Of a DNA stretch of 51,235 bases, positions 1-9,181 are shown piece by piece. How positions within the stretch are numbered: the first letter of the stretch is position 1; each line of letters starts with the position of its first letter. The stretch is from an uncultured bacterium (GTDB lineage: Bacteria; Acidobacteriota; Thermoanaerobaculia; Multivoradales; JAHEKO01): positions 1 to 51,235 of the forward strand of contig CAJQNK010000131.1 in the NCBI GenBank assembly GCA_905479655.1, written 5' to 3'. Below the pieces are notes generated by a model, which saw only the letters and a list, made by a program, of their open reading frames with translations, was not told the origin of the DNA and did no database searches. The translations under genes and the position numbers were made by a program.

Positions 1-1
1 G

Positions 2-724
2 GAGGACGGGTCCGACGACGTTCTCGCCTCGTTCTCGTCCGCGGGCCCGACGGCCGAGGCCTTCGTCAAGCCCGAGCTCGTCGCTCCCGGAGGGCACATG
101 CTCTCGCCGATGAGCTTCCGGACGACCGTGGCGCAGGAGCACCCCGAGTTCCACGACGGCGCGATGTACTTCACGATGTCCGGCACCTCCCAGGCGACGG
201 CGGCCGTCACCGGGGCGGTGGCGCTCCTGTTGCAGAGTCGCCCGGAGCTCGATCCGGACGCGGTCAAGTGCCGGCTCATGGCGTCGGCCCGCCCCGCGGT
301 CGGCCCGGACGGTGAGCTGGCGTACTCCATCTTCCAGCAGGGCGCCGGTCGGATCGACGTCCACGCGGCCGTCGGTTCGGAGGCCACGGGTTGTGCCAAC
401 CGCAACCTCGATATCGAGCTGGATCTGGCGGGGACCGAGCACTATGTCGGCCTGGCCCGGCAGGTGGAGGACGGCTCCTTCCACATCGTCGGTCAGGACG
501 GCTACGTCTGGAGTGACGGCTACGTCTGGAGCGACGGCTACGTCTGGAGCGACGGCTACGTGTGGAGTGACGGCTACGTGTGGAGCGACGGCTACGTGTG
601 GAGCGACGGCTACGTGTGGAGCGACGGCTACGTGTGGAGCGACGGCTACGTGTGGAGTGACGGCTACGTCTGGAGTGACGGTGCCGAGCCCGTGGCCATC
701 AACCTCTGGGTCGACCAGGAGTAG
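2..724 (+). CDS. S8 (subtilisin-like) serine peptidase, C-terminal part, with SDGYVW repeats
   Basis: The frame is open from base 2, so the gene enters from outside the window and only about 240 residues are visible. The visible start (SFSSAGPT followed by KPELVAPG) is the substrate-binding and core region of subtilases. The catalytic serine lies in SGTSQATAAVTG, near base 180; Asp and His would be upstream of the window. After the catalytic domain comes a short beta-rich stretch and then ten perfect DGYVWS hexapeptides (bases 497-676), ending NLWVDQE. Subtilases are normally secreted, so this is probably an exported protease whose repeat forms a surface stalk or wall-binding region; that role is inferred. 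The gene is convergent with leuS. Family assignment is secure; substrate is unknown. Confidence 0.9.
   Translation, partial: EDGSDDVLASFSSAGPTAEAFVKPELVAPGGHMLSPMSFRTTVAQEHPEFHDGAMYFTMSGTSQATAAVTGAVALLLQSRPELDPDAVKCRLMASARPAVGPDGELAYSIFQQGAGRIDVHAAVGSEATGCANRNLDIELDLAGTEHYVGLARQVEDGSFHIVGQDGYVWSDGYVWSDGYVWSDGYVWSDGYVWSDGYVWSDGYVWSDGYVWSDGYVWSDGYVWSDGAEPVAINLWVDQE
497..676 (+). repeat. Ten in-frame 18-bp tandem repeats (DGYVWS)n
   Basis: Ten consecutive 18-bp units encode DGYVWS with no amino-acid change. Units differ only at synonymous sites: TAC GTC or GTG, and AGT or AGC. GTG-type units cluster in the middle and GTC-type units at both ends, which suggests recent amplification by unequal crossing-over with purifying selection on the peptide. 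Confidence 0.97.
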
Positions 725-784
725 CGGCGCGTCCCCCGGCGTCCGCGGTGGCGGGCGCCGGGGGGGCCGATCCGTCGCCCGGCG

Positions 785-815
785 GAGAAGGTCAGGCTCC
801 TAGCCTGACCTTCTC
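785..815. terminator. Hairpin between convergent genes
   Basis: A 14-bp perfect inverted repeat (785-798 with 802-815) and a 3-base loop lies 60 bases after the protease stop, at the left edge of palindromic element copy 1. It could act as a bidirectional terminator. There is no T-tract, so this is only structural evidence. Confidence 0.35.
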
Positions 816-982
816 ACCAACTGTCTACTACGAGACCGTATGTACCTGAATCTGCGGCGTTACGCTCCGCTCGGGCTCCTCGACGTACAGACAGTACGAC
901 TGCGTAGCCCTCGGTCGCAAGCCTTGCATCTCCAGGTACCCACGGCCTCTCGCAACGATTCCCGGTGAGAAGGTCAGGCTAG
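800..982. repeat. Palindromic intergenic element, copy 1 (183 bp)
   Basis: Bounded by CTAG at both ends, with a perfect 19-bp terminal inverted repeat (800-818 and 964-982). The interior is also an imperfect palindrome: the left arm (TACGAGACC...GACGTAC) matches the reverse complement of the right arm along almost its whole length, with the apex near the CGTAC/GTACG hairpin around 886-900. No ORF is present. The right-hand CTAG contains the TAG stop of leuS (979-981 on the minus strand). Copies 2 (5193-5391) and 3 (51095-window end) share the sequence. The form resembles a foldback, MITE or REPIN-like non-autonomous element; the mobilising enzyme is unknown. Confidence 0.93.
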
Positions 983-3438
983 CTCACCACGACGTTCACC
1001 AGGCGACCGGGCACGACGATCACCTTGCGCACGGTCTTGCCCTCGATGAACTTGGCGGCGCCCTCGGCCTCCAGGGCCCGGGTCCGGATCTCCTTCTCCG
1101 GGGTCCCGACCGGCAGGGTCAGGCGGTCGCGGAGCTTGCCGTTGACCTGGATCACCAGGGTGAAGCTCTCGACCTCCAACGCCTCCTCGTCGATCTCCGG
1201 CCAGGAGGCTCGATGGACGGAGGTCTTCTCGCCGCGACGGTGCCAGAGCTCCTCCGCGAGGTGCGGGGCGACCGGCGCGAGCATCCGCAGGTAGATCGAC
1301 CACGCCTCGTCCCAGGCGTCGGGCTCCACGCCCGCGGCGCTCGCCTCGCTCATCTGGTTGAACAGCTCCATCATGGCGGCGACGATGGTGTTGAACTGCA
1401 GCTCCTCGAAGTCACGGCCGACCTTCTGGAGCGTCTGGTGGACCTTGCGCCGGAGGTCGCGCGTGGCCTCCTCGTCGACGGGGTGATCGCCCGCGCCCTC
1501 GTGGAAGAGGTTCCAGAGCCTCCGCAGCCAGCGCGCGGTGCCCTCGATGCCCCGACTGTTCCATGGGCCGCCCTGCTCCCAGCGCGCGAAGAACATCAGG
1601 TAGGCGCGCATGACGTCGGTGCCGTAGTAGTCCACGAGCTCGTCGGGGGCCACGACGTTGCCGCGACTCTTGGACATCTTCTCGGAGTCCTCACCGAGGA
1701 TGATGCCCTGGTTGCGCAGCATTCGCATCGGCTCGTCGCCCTGGAGGATCCCCAGGTCGCGACACGCCTTGTGGAAGAAGCGCGTGTAGATCAGGTGCAT
1801 CGTGGCGTGCTCGATGCCGCCGGTGTAAGTGTCCACCGGCATCCAGTAGTCATACTCCGCGGGGTCGAAGGGGCCCTGGTCGTAGTCGGGGCTGAGATAG
1901 CGCAGGTGGTACCAGGAGGAGCACATGAACGTGTCCATGGTGTCCGTCTCGCGCTCGGCCTTGCCGCCGCACTTCGGGCAGTCGACGTGGCGCCAGGTGG
2001 GGTGGAGCTTGAGCGGGCTCTCGCCGGTGGGCAGCCACTCGACGTCGTCGGGCAGCAGCACCGGCAGCTCCTCCTCCGGCACGGCGACGGGTCCGCACTC
2101 CCGGCAGTGCACGACCGGGATCGGCGCTCCCCAGTAGCGTTGACGGCTGACGAGCCAGTCCCGCAGGCGGTAGCTCACGCTCCGCTCGCCGATGCCCTCC
2201 GCCTCGAGGTAGGTGAGGGTGGCCTCCAGGGCCCGGTCGGCCGGCGTGTCCGTGAGGGGCCCGGAGGCCGCCATCGGCCCCGAGTCGGTGGTGGCCGCCT
2301 CGAGGTCCTCGCCCAGGGGCAGGATGCCGTCGTCCGGGAGGATGACCGGCCTCACCTCGAGGCCGAATCGGCGCGCGAACTCGAAATCGCGCTGGTCGTG
2401 GGCCGGCACGGCCATGATCGCGCCGGTGCCGTAGCTCATCAGCACGTAGTCGGCGATCCAGACGGGCACCCGCTCCCCGTTGACCGGGTTGACGGCGTAG
2501 CCGCCCGTGAAGACGCCCGTCTTCTCCCGGTCGGCGGACTCGCGCTGAATCTCGGTCTGGCGGGTCGAGGTCTCGATGTAGGCCTCGACCTCGGAGCGTT
2601 GCTCGTCGCTCATCAGCTCCTCGACCAGCGGATGCTCGGGGGCCAGCACCATGAAGGTGACGCCCCAGAGGGTGTCGGGCCGCGTCGTGAAGATCTCGAG
2701 CGCCGAGCCGCTCTCGGTCTCGAAGACGACCGAGGCGCCCTCCGAGCGTCCGATCCAGTTGCGCTGCAGGGTCTCCACCCGCTCGGGCCAGTCGAGGCCG
2801 GAGAAGGTGAGCAGCTCCTCGGCGTAGCGGGTGGTGCGGAAAAACCACTGCGAGAGCTCCTTGCGCACCACCGGGGTCGTGCAGCGCTCGCAGCGGCGGT
2901 CGTCACCCCAGACCTGCTCGCGGGCCAGGGTCGTGTTGCAGCTCGGGCACCAGTCGACCGGCGCCCTCTTGCGGTAGGCGAGGTCGGCCTCCAGGAGGCG
3001 GCGGAAGAACCACTGCGTCCAGTGGTAGTACGTCGGATCGGCCGAGACCGACTCGCGTCGCCAGTCGACCATCATGCCCATGCGCTTGAGCTGGTCGCGC
3101 ATGCGCTCGATGTTGGAGTAGGTCCACTCGCTCGGATGGATGCCGCGCGAGATCGCCGCGTTCTCCGCCGGCAGGCCGAAGGCGTCGAAGCCCATCGGGA
3201 AGAGCACGTTGAAGCCCCTCATCCGCATGTAGCGGGCGCGCGCGTCGGAGGGCGCCATCGCGTACCAGTGGCCGATGTGGAGGTCTCCCGAGGGGTAGGG
3301 GAGCATCGTCAGGGCGTAGTGCTTCGGCCGCTCCGGGTCGATGTCCGAGCGGTACAGCCCCTCGCGCTCCCAGCGCTCCTGCCAGGCGGGCTCCAGGGTC
3401 GACGGGTCGTAGGTGTCCAGGCGGGTCTCTTCGGTCAT
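979..3438 (-). CDS. leuS: Leucyl-tRNA synthetase
   Basis: Class I aminoacyl-tRNA synthetase that charges tRNA-Leu in the cytoplasm; 819 aa, normal bacterial length. Visible motifs in order: the HIGH box as PYPSGDLHIGHW (about residue 48), a CPSC...CERC zinc-type insert (about 165-185), the CP1 editing domain with TTRPDTLWG and the AHDQRDFEF segment, then KMSKS as EKMSKSRGN (about 588), and a C-terminal domain ending RKVIVVPGRLVNVVVS. That ending matches the natural LeuRS C-terminus, so the gene is complete even though its TAG stop lies inside the CTAG end of palindromic element copy 1. ATG start at 3438. The gene upstream (3506-5149) is on the same strand, 67 bases away. Confidence 0.98.
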   Translation of the reverse strand: MTEETRLDTYDPSTLEPAWQERWEREGLYRSDIDPERPKHYALTMLPYPSGDLHIGHWYAMAPSDARARYMRMRGFNVLFPMGFDAFGLPAENAAISRGIHPSEWTYSNIERMRDQLKRMGMMVDWRRESVSADPTYYHWTQWFFRRLLEADLAYRKRAPVDWCPSCNTTLAREQVWGDDRRCERCTTPVVRKELSQWFFRTTRYAEELLTFSGLDWPERVETLQRNWIGRSEGASVVFETESGSALEIFTTRPDTLWGVTFMVLAPEHPLVEELMSDEQRSEVEAYIETSTRQTEIQRESADREKTGVFTGGYAVNPVNGERVPVWIADYVLMSYGTGAIMAVPAHDQRDFEFARRFGLEVRPVILPDDGILPLGEDLEAATTDSGPMAASGPLTDTPADRALEATLTYLEAEGIGERSVSYRLRDWLVSRQRYWGAPIPVVHCRECGPVAVPEEELPVLLPDDVEWLPTGESPLKLHPTWRHVDCPKCGGKAERETDTMDTFMCSSWYHLRYLSPDYDQGPFDPAEYDYWMPVDTYTGGIEHATMHLIYTRFFHKACRDLGILQGDEPMRMLRNQGIILGEDSEKMSKSRGNVVAPDELVDYYGTDVMRAYLMFFARWEQGGPWNSRGIEGTARWLRRLWNLFHEGAGDHPVDEEATRDLRRKVHQTLQKVGRDFEELQFNTIVAAMMELFNQMSEASAAGVEPDAWDEAWSIYLRMLAPVAPHLAEELWHRRGEKTSVHRASWPEIDEEALEVESFTLVIQVNGKLRDRLTLPVGTPEKEIRTRALEAEGAAKFIEGKTVRKVIVVPGRLVNVVVS

Positions 3439-3505
3439 GGGGTGGTGCCCTCGAGGGGGTGCGGCCGAGAAGGTGGCCGGTGTTCGGGTGAGCCGGTGCC
3501 GCGGG

Positions 3506-5149
3506 TCAGGTGAGCCGCCAGCGATGGGTGTCGGCGGCCTCGAGCATCTCGGCCGGCGACAGGTCGAGGCCCAGGGTCGCCTCGACCCGGCGCTCGATCT
3601 CCGCGTAGACGCCGCCCCAGATCTGCCGGCCGCCGGCGTCTTCCGGAAGCTGGCCCAGGATGGCGTCGACGAGCCGGGCGTTGCGCGAGGTGATGACCTC
3701 GAGGATCCTCTCCGTGATCTGGGGCGTGTCGGACCGCAGTCCCTGGCAGCGCGTGATCATGTCCTTCACGGCCAGGGTCCAGCCACCGCCGCTCGTCGCG
3801 GGGTCGGGCCAGGCCCAGCCGCCGGCCTCGAAGATCCGGTCGAGCGACTCCGCATGGCTGTTGACCTCCAGGAAGTTGTTCGCCCCGCCCGCGAAGACGC
3901 GGGCTCCGGAGTCGATGAGGTTCTGAACGTGTTCGGGCCGGGTATTGTTCCCCTCGCCGTTGTTGATCCAGACGTCGTAACGCCTGCCCTCGAGTGCGGT
4001 GTCCTCCGGCAGGCGCTTGCCGTAGAAGTCCGTGTGACCCAGGGTGATCGTGTCCACGCGGAACTTGTCGGAGATCGCGGCGCAGGCGGCCTCGCTCTTG
4101 TCGAAGACGGTGATGTGGGCCGGAGGCACGCCGTAGCGCTCGATCAGGGCGCGCACCGTGGAGGTGCCGACGCCGCCGGCCGCCTCCAGAAGGAAGCGGA
4201 GGTCGACCAGCCCGCGGCCCTCAGCCCGGAAGCGCCGGTCCGCCAGCTCGGCGGCGGTCGTCGCCACGCCGTAGCCCGTGGGCACGGCCGACGATACGCG
4301 GGTGCCGCCCAGCTTCGCCGGCAGGCAGGTGAAGGCCCGCAGGTCCTCGTCGCGGCGGTGCCAGGCATCGCACATGTTGATGTACTTGTCCGGCCGCTCG
4401 CCCCGCCAGTAAACCCCGGAGAGGACGTCGGGCGAGCCGGAGTCGGGTCGAATGTAGCCGCTGTCGGGAAACGCGGGGAAGATCCCCTTGCGGATCGCCT
4501 CCCGCTCCTTGTAGCGGTTGAGGAACTCGATGCCGCGCGGGATGATGGAGGATCCGAGGGCGATGATCCCCTCCTCGGAGATGCCGTCGATCTTGCGCCC
4601 GTCGCGGTCGAGGATGATCCACTCGCCCTTCTTGCCGCCGTGGAGGGCGTGGATCTCCGGGAAGATCATCACCGCCTTCTGCAGCATCGCCTCGGCCAGG
4701 TCCCGGGTGCGCGTCAGGATCGAGGACAGGTCGCGGATCTGGCTGCCCGTCCGGTGGCAGTCGCCGCCGATGTTGACGGTCAGGGGGCCCAGGGGCCTCG
4801 CCGCGGGGTTGTAGTGGGTGATGGCGTAGGCCACGTACACCTGCTCCTCGTAGCGCAGCAGGGTGTCCAGCTCCGAGATGATCCGGTAGCGGTTGGCCAG
4901 GTGGCTGGTCGCGTGATCGATCAGCTCGGCTTCCAGGCGCTGGACCGTCAGGGTGATGGAGTACACCCGCTCGGACCGGCGCAGCTCGGCGAGGGCGCCC
5001 AGGCCGTCCGCCGCGTGCAGATCCTCTGGCCGCAGGGAGGTCGAGACCATAGGCCTGTCGGGTTGGTCCTCCGTGCACAGGAAGACGGCGCGCCGCGCGT
5101 TGTGGCGGCGCAGGAACTCGTGGGGCAGGCTGTTGATCGAGGCTTCCAT
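3506..5149 (-). CDS. Glu/Leu/Phe/Val dehydrogenase-like protein
   Basis: 547 aa. The middle shows GGKKGEW (about 171-177) and PTGYGVATTAAEL (about 290-302), which resemble the GGxKGG and TGxGV signatures of the amino-acid dehydrogenase superfamily. A Rossmann-type segment follows with GGVGTSTV (about 325-332) and FAGGANNFLEV (near 410), where family members have a GAANN-type cofactor loop. These support an NAD(P)-dependent oxidoreductase acting on an amino or related acid in the cytoplasm. The protein is longer and more divergent than typical glutamate or leucine dehydrogenases (about 350-450 aa), so the substrate cannot be given. It lies upstream of leuS on the same strand; whether they are co-transcribed is unclear. 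Palindromic element copy 2 begins 44 bases upstream of its start. Confidence 0.65.
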   Translation of the reverse strand: MEASINSLPHEFLRRHNARRAVFLCTEDQPDRPMVSTSLRPEDLHAADGLGALAELRRSERVYSITLTVQRLEAELIDHATSHLANRYRIISELDTLLRYEEQVYVAYAITHYNPAARPLGPLTVNIGGDCHRTGSQIRDLSSILTRTRDLAEAMLQKAVMIFPEIHALHGGKKGEWIILDRDGRKIDGISEEGIIALGSSIIPRGIEFLNRYKEREAIRKGIFPAFPDSGYIRPDSGSPDVLSGVYWRGERPDKYINMCDAWHRRDEDLRAFTCLPAKLGGTRVSSAVPTGYGVATTAAELADRRFRAEGRGLVDLRFLLEAAGGVGTSTVRALIERYGVPPAHITVFDKSEAACAAISDKFRVDTITLGHTDFYGKRLPEDTALEGRRYDVWINNGEGNNTRPEHVQNLIDSGARVFAGGANNFLEVNSHAESLDRIFEAGGWAWPDPATSGGGWTLAVKDMITRCQGLRSDTPQITERILEVITSRNARLVDAILGQLPEDAGGRQIWGGVYAEIERRVEATLGLDLSPAEMLEAADTHRWRLT

Positions 5150-5192
5150 GCGGAGCTGGACCTCCCTCGGGACGGTGCGCGGAACGAGAAGT

Positions 5193-5391
5193 CTAGCCTG
5201 ACCCTCTCACCAACCTTCTACTACGAGACCCTATGTACCTGAATCTGCGGCGTTACGCTCCGCTCGGGCTCCTCGACGTCCAGACAGTACGACTGCGTCG
5301 CCCGGGGTCGCAAGCCTTGCATCTCCAGGCGCTTGCATCTCCAGGCACCTACGGCCTCTCGCAACGACACCCGGTGAGAAGGCCAGGCTAG
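5193..5391. repeat. Palindromic intergenic element, copy 2 (199 bp)
   Basis: Same element as at 800-982, bounded by CTAG. It is 16 bp longer because of an internal tandem duplication of the TTGCATCTCCAGG segment (about 5315-5346). The terminal inverted repeats carry a few substitutions relative to copy 1. Its right CTAG contains the TAG stop of the TonB receptor gene (5388-5390, minus strand). It separates the receptor from the dehydrogenase-like gene. Confidence 0.93.
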
Positions 5392-7832
5392 AACGTGACC
5401 CGCGCCGTCGCTCCGATCGACCGCGGATCGTTGACCAGGTAGCTGACCCGAGCGAGGGTGCCCCGCTCCTGGTCGAGGGCCAGCAGGGCCCGTTCGTCCG
5501 TCACGTTGTTGACGAACAGCGCCAGCTCCCACGCCTCGTGCAGGAAGCCGAGGCGCAGGTTCACGAGCTCGTACGACGGCAGCTCCGGGTTGAAGGTGAA
5601 GGTGTCCTGGGTCAGCGGACCGCCGATGTTGTTGGGGTCGAAGGCCAGCAGGTTCACGCTGCCGAAGCCGTCGGCCTGGTCGCCGATCTGGGTGAAGCGC
5701 GACCCCACGTGCTGGAAAGTCCCGGTGAGGAAGCCGGCCCAGCCGTGACTCATCTCCCAACGATAGGTCGCGGCGGCGGCGATCTGGAGCTCCGGCACGG
5801 TGGGCAGACGGTTGCCGCTCTCGATCCCCGAGACGATGGTCACGTTGCCCCCGGCGTCGGTCGAGGTGAGCGTCGACTGGAGCTCCGAGTCCGTGTAGCT
5901 GGCGGAGATGGCGTAGTCGAAGACCGGGGTCGGTTGGGCAGCGAGCTCCAACTCGAGCCCGGCGCTCCGGGCGTCGGGCACGTTGAACACCACCCGGGAC
6001 GAGCACGAGCCCGCCGTCACTGTCGCCTGGAGGTCACTGATGTCCGCGTAGAACGCGGCCACGTTGAGCGTGCCCCGGCCGCCCATGATGGTCGACTTCG
6101 AGCCGACCTCGTAGTTCCACAGCTCCTCGTCGTCCCAGGTGTCCCGACCGCCGAAGGTCTCCAGGTCCTGCGGAGTGCACAGCGGGACGTTCAGGGGGTC
6201 GTTGATGCCCCCGAGCCGGAAGCCCTTCGAGACCTGGGCGTTGAGCGTGGTGTCCTCGGTGGCCGCGTAGCTCGCGATGAACCGCGGAGCAAAGCCGTCC
6301 GCCGTGGTGGAGCCGTCGGTCTCCACGAGCGACACGCCGTTGTTGTCGTTGCCGAAGATGCCGTCGAAGACCTGGTTGCGATCCTCCTGGAAGTCGTAGT
6401 AGCGCAGGCCGGCCGTCAGGTCGAGCCGCTCGTTGACCGCCCAGGTGACCTCCCCGAACAGGGCGACCTGGTCGAACTGGTAGGAGAGATCCGAGAAGAA
6501 CAGCACGTCACGAGGGGCCGCCAGACCCTCGGTCGGGATCCCGGAGAGGTCCTCGAAGCCCGCGACCAGGAGGTCCTGACCGTAGTCCCGATCGATGGTG
6601 CTGTAGAAGACGCCGCCGACCCAGTCGATCCGGTCGGAGCCGCCCGCCAGGCGGAGCTCCTGGGTGAGCACGGAGACGGTCGTGGCGTCGTCGAGCGGCG
6701 AGTCGAGCGTGTAGACCGGTTCGGGCAGCCCGATCGACCCCCCGGTGATGCTGCTGGTCAGGGCCCCGGCGTCCCGCACCACGAGCACGTCCCGGTCGGT
6801 GTAGGAGGTGATCGACGTGAGGAGGACCTCACCGAAGTCGTACTCGATGTTGAGGTCCATGAGCAGGAACTCGTCGGTGAACGCCTCCTCGAGCTGGGTG
6901 AACTGGCCGTACTCGCCCAGGTCCACCGCCGGTCGCGAGGTCGTGAACGGGTTGGCCAGGATGTTGTACGCGTCCTCCCGGTTCCAACCGTCGTAGTTCA
7001 CCTCCTGGTAAACCAGACGCGGGGTGATGGTGAGCCGGTCGTTGGGCTCGAGCCGGAACGCCCAGCGCACGCCGACCCGGTCCCCGTCGTTGACGTCCTC
7101 CCGGGTGCTCAGGTCCGGCTGGACGGCGTCGATGAAGCCGTCGAACTTCGAGTAGTAGGCCGCGACCCGCATGGCCGCCGAGTCTCCGAGCGGGACGTTC
7201 GTGACCGCCTTGACACCGCCCCCGAGACCGCCTCCGTAGGAGTCGATCGTGAACTCGGCCGCCGAGCTCGAGACGCCGATCTCCGGCTGGTTGGTGATGT
7301 AGCGAACGGTCCCCGAGAGCGAGCCGGATCCGAACAGCGTCCCCTGCGGCCCGCGCAGGACCTCCACGCGCGAGACGTCGAAGAGATCGAGGTCCGGGGT
7401 GAACAGCGAGAGCGAGATCACCGACTCGTCGAGGTAGATGCCCACCTGCTCCTTGACACCCGGTTGGTCGCGGACGATCTGGCCGGCCGAGACTCCGCGC
7501 ATGGCCACCTGACTCTGCCCGGGGCCCAGATTCTGGACGCTGAAGCCCGCGACGTTGGCGGAGATGTCCTCCAGAGTGTCGGCGCCCCGGTCCCGGAGCA
7601 CCGCCTCGGTCGGCGCGACCACGGAGAAGGGAACCTCCTGGAGATTCTCCTCCCGCTTCCGCGCGGTGACCGTCACCTCTTCGCCATAGACCTGTCCGGC
7701 CGGCTCTCCTTCCGGCGACCCGTCGCCCGACTCCTCGACCTCCCGGGCCTCCTGCGAGTGAGCGGCTCCGACGGCGACGAACGGCAGCAAGAGAACGACG
7801 GACAGCACGATGTGGATCGTCCTGCGACGCAT
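5388..7832 (-). CDS. TonB-dependent outer-membrane receptor
   Basis: 814 aa with a clear signal peptide (RRRTIHIVLSVVLLLPFVAV) and a short linker. A TonB-box-like EEVTVTARKREE (about 51-62) precedes a plug domain with PFSVVAPTEAVLRDRG and the plug hallmark VEVLRGPQGTLFGSGSLSG (about 157-175). The rest is the beta-barrel, ending IGATARVTF with the terminal phenylalanine expected for BamA-dependent barrels. It should import a large or scarce ligand through TonB energy. The sequence is of the IroN/FecA-like broad class often seen with siderophore or organic ligands, but the ligand is not identifiable. Excellent ribosome site (AAGGAGG, about 6 bases before ATG). No transport partner is adjacent. 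The stop codon is supplied by palindromic element copy 2. Confidence 0.95.
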   Translation of the reverse strand: MRRRTIHIVLSVVLLLPFVAVGAAHSQEAREVEESGDGSPEGEPAGQVYGEEVTVTARKREENLQEVPFSVVAPTEAVLRDRGADTLEDISANVAGFSVQNLGPGQSQVAMRGVSAGQIVRDQPGVKEQVGIYLDESVISLSLFTPDLDLFDVSRVEVLRGPQGTLFGSGSLSGTVRYITNQPEIGVSSSAAEFTIDSYGGGLGGGVKAVTNVPLGDSAAMRVAAYYSKFDGFIDAVQPDLSTREDVNDGDRVGVRWAFRLEPNDRLTITPRLVYQEVNYDGWNREDAYNILANPFTTSRPAVDLGEYGQFTQLEEAFTDEFLLMDLNIEYDFGEVLLTSITSYTDRDVLVVRDAGALTSSITGGSIGLPEPVYTLDSPLDDATTVSVLTQELRLAGGSDRIDWVGGVFYSTIDRDYGQDLLVAGFEDLSGIPTEGLAAPRDVLFFSDLSYQFDQVALFGEVTWAVNERLDLTAGLRYYDFQEDRNQVFDGIFGNDNNGVSLVETDGSTTADGFAPRFIASYAATEDTTLNAQVSKGFRLGGINDPLNVPLCTPQDLETFGGRDTWDDEELWNYEVGSKSTIMGGRGTLNVAAFYADISDLQATVTAGSCSSRVVFNVPDARSAGLELELAAQPTPVFDYAISASYTDSELQSTLTSTDAGGNVTIVSGIESGNRLPTVPELQIAAAATYRWEMSHGWAGFLTGTFQHVGSRFTQIGDQADGFGSVNLLAFDPNNIGGPLTQDTFTFNPELPSYELVNLRLGFLHEAWELALFVNNVTDERALLALDQERGTLARVSYLVNDPRSIGATARVTF

Positions 7833-7941
7833 ACTGGACCTCCTTGGTCAGGAATTCACCGCATTGTCACCCAATCGACACAGGGGCGTCAATTCCGGTT
7901 GGCCTTCCGCGGCGGGCGCTGACGAACAACGGGGTGAGACC

Positions 7942-8045
7942 TCAGTCGAGGGCGGCCAGCGCCGCCGCCGCCCGCCGGTGGTCCGGATCGAGCACGAGAG
8001 CGGGCTCGAAGCCGATCGGGCGGCCGCGTCGTCCCCCGCCGTCGC
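7942..8045 (-). pseudogene. Possible 3' remnant of an unknown minus-strand gene
   Basis: Read on the minus strand, this stretch ends in a plausible protein C-terminus (GRPIGFEPALVLDPDHRR, then AAAALAALD and TGA at 7942-7944). It butts against the truncated serine hydrolase at about 8045. No family is recognised and the open stretch is short, so it could be chance in GC-rich DNA. The rest of 7833-8045 shows no gene. Confidence 0.25.
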
Positions 8046-9158
8046 GACGCCATCTGGTACGGCCACGACCTGTCGCGCGAGGAGATCCTCGCGCGGCTCC
8101 CCCGGGTCCAGCCCGCCTACTCGCTGCGCGACGGCTTCGTCTACCAGAACGTCATGTACGTGGCCGCCGGCGAGCTCGCCGCCCGGGTCGCCGGCAGCCC
8201 GTGGGAGGAGCTGGTGACCGAGCGCGTCTTCCGGCCGCTGGGAATGGAGCGGACGGTGCCGACGACCACCGCCGCGCAGGCCTCGTCCAACGTGGCCCAG
8301 CCCCACGCCCGGGTCGATGGAGAGGTCGTCGAGATCGAGAACGAGATCCTGGATGCGGTCGCCCCCGCCGGGGCCGTCTGGTCGAGCGTCTCGGAGATGG
8401 CCCGCTGGCTGCGCATGCTGCTCGCCGAGGGGGAGATCGGAGAGGGAGGCGAGGCCGCGCGGCTGCTGGAGGAGGACGTCGCAACCGAGATCCTGAAGCC
8501 CCAGACCCTCCTCGACCTGACTTCCCAGTACCCCTACGTCGCCTGGCTCTGCCCCCACTGGACGACCTACGGCCTGGGCTTTTTCCAGCTCGACTACCGG
8601 GGCCGGGCCGTCTCCTTCCACACCGGCTCCATCGACGGCATGGCGGCCATCGTCGGCCTCGTCCCCGACGAGGAGCTGGGCATCGTGGCGCTGGCGAACC
8701 TGGACCACGCCGAGGTCCGCCATGCCCTACTCTGGAGGGCGATCGACCTGCTCCTGGGCGTCGAGAACGGCCGCGACTGGAGCGCCGAGCTGCTGGAGCT
8801 CTACGGCGAGCGGGCCCGAGAGGACGAGGAGCGGCGGGCGCAGGCCGAGGCGGACCGCCGGGAGGGGACCTCGCCCTCCTTGCCCCTGGAACGCTACGCC
8901 GGCACCTACGCCCACGAGATCAACGGGCTCGTGGAGGTCACCGTCGCGCCCGGCGCGGGGGGAGAGCAGCTCCGCCTCGTCGTCGCCCCCCGCCTGGCGG
9001 CCGACCTGACGCACTGGCACTACGACACCTTCGAGGCTCGATTCGACCGCCGCTGGCAGGGCGAGATGCTCGTCACCTTCCACCTGGACACGGCGGCCCG
9101 GCCGACCCGTCTCGAGATCGGAGGCGCCGCCTACGGGCGGGTCGAGACGGAGGACTGA
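8046..9158 (+). pseudogene. Serine beta-lactamase-like hydrolase, 5' truncated
   Basis: Homology to class C beta-lactamase/penicillin-binding hydrolases begins abruptly at DAIWYGHDLSREEIL (base 8046) and continues with the YxN motif as FVYQNVMY (8139-8162), GSPWEELVTERVFRPLGM, then a domain with FHTGSIDGM (about 8617-8643) in the position of the K/H-T-G motif, and a C-terminal lipocalin-like region to 9158. The roughly 150 N-terminal residues that carry the SxxK nucleophile and signal peptide are missing; bases upstream of 8046 do not encode them in any plus frame. An internal ATG at 8154 gives a 334-aa ORF, but without SxxK it cannot be a functional member of the family. It is best read as a deletion product joined to an unrelated remnant. 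Confidence 0.75.
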
Positions 9159-9181
9159 GGAAGGGGCCGGCGACGGGGGGC

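Noticed and set aside
497..676. CRISPR-like regular repeats
   Set aside because: Units are contiguous, in frame and coding; there are no spacers. No CRISPR array or cas gene was seen in the window.
1213..3513. A 766-codon open frame opposite leuS
   Set aside because: Shadow of leuS, which carries all synthetase motifs.
5538..7922. A 794-codon open frame on the plus strand
   Set aside because: Antisense shadow of the TonB receptor, which has a clear signal peptide, plug and barrel.
8154..9158. A complete 334-aa hydrolase starting at the internal ATG
   Set aside because: It would lack the SxxK nucleophile and signal peptide, and homology continues upstream of that ATG to 8046.
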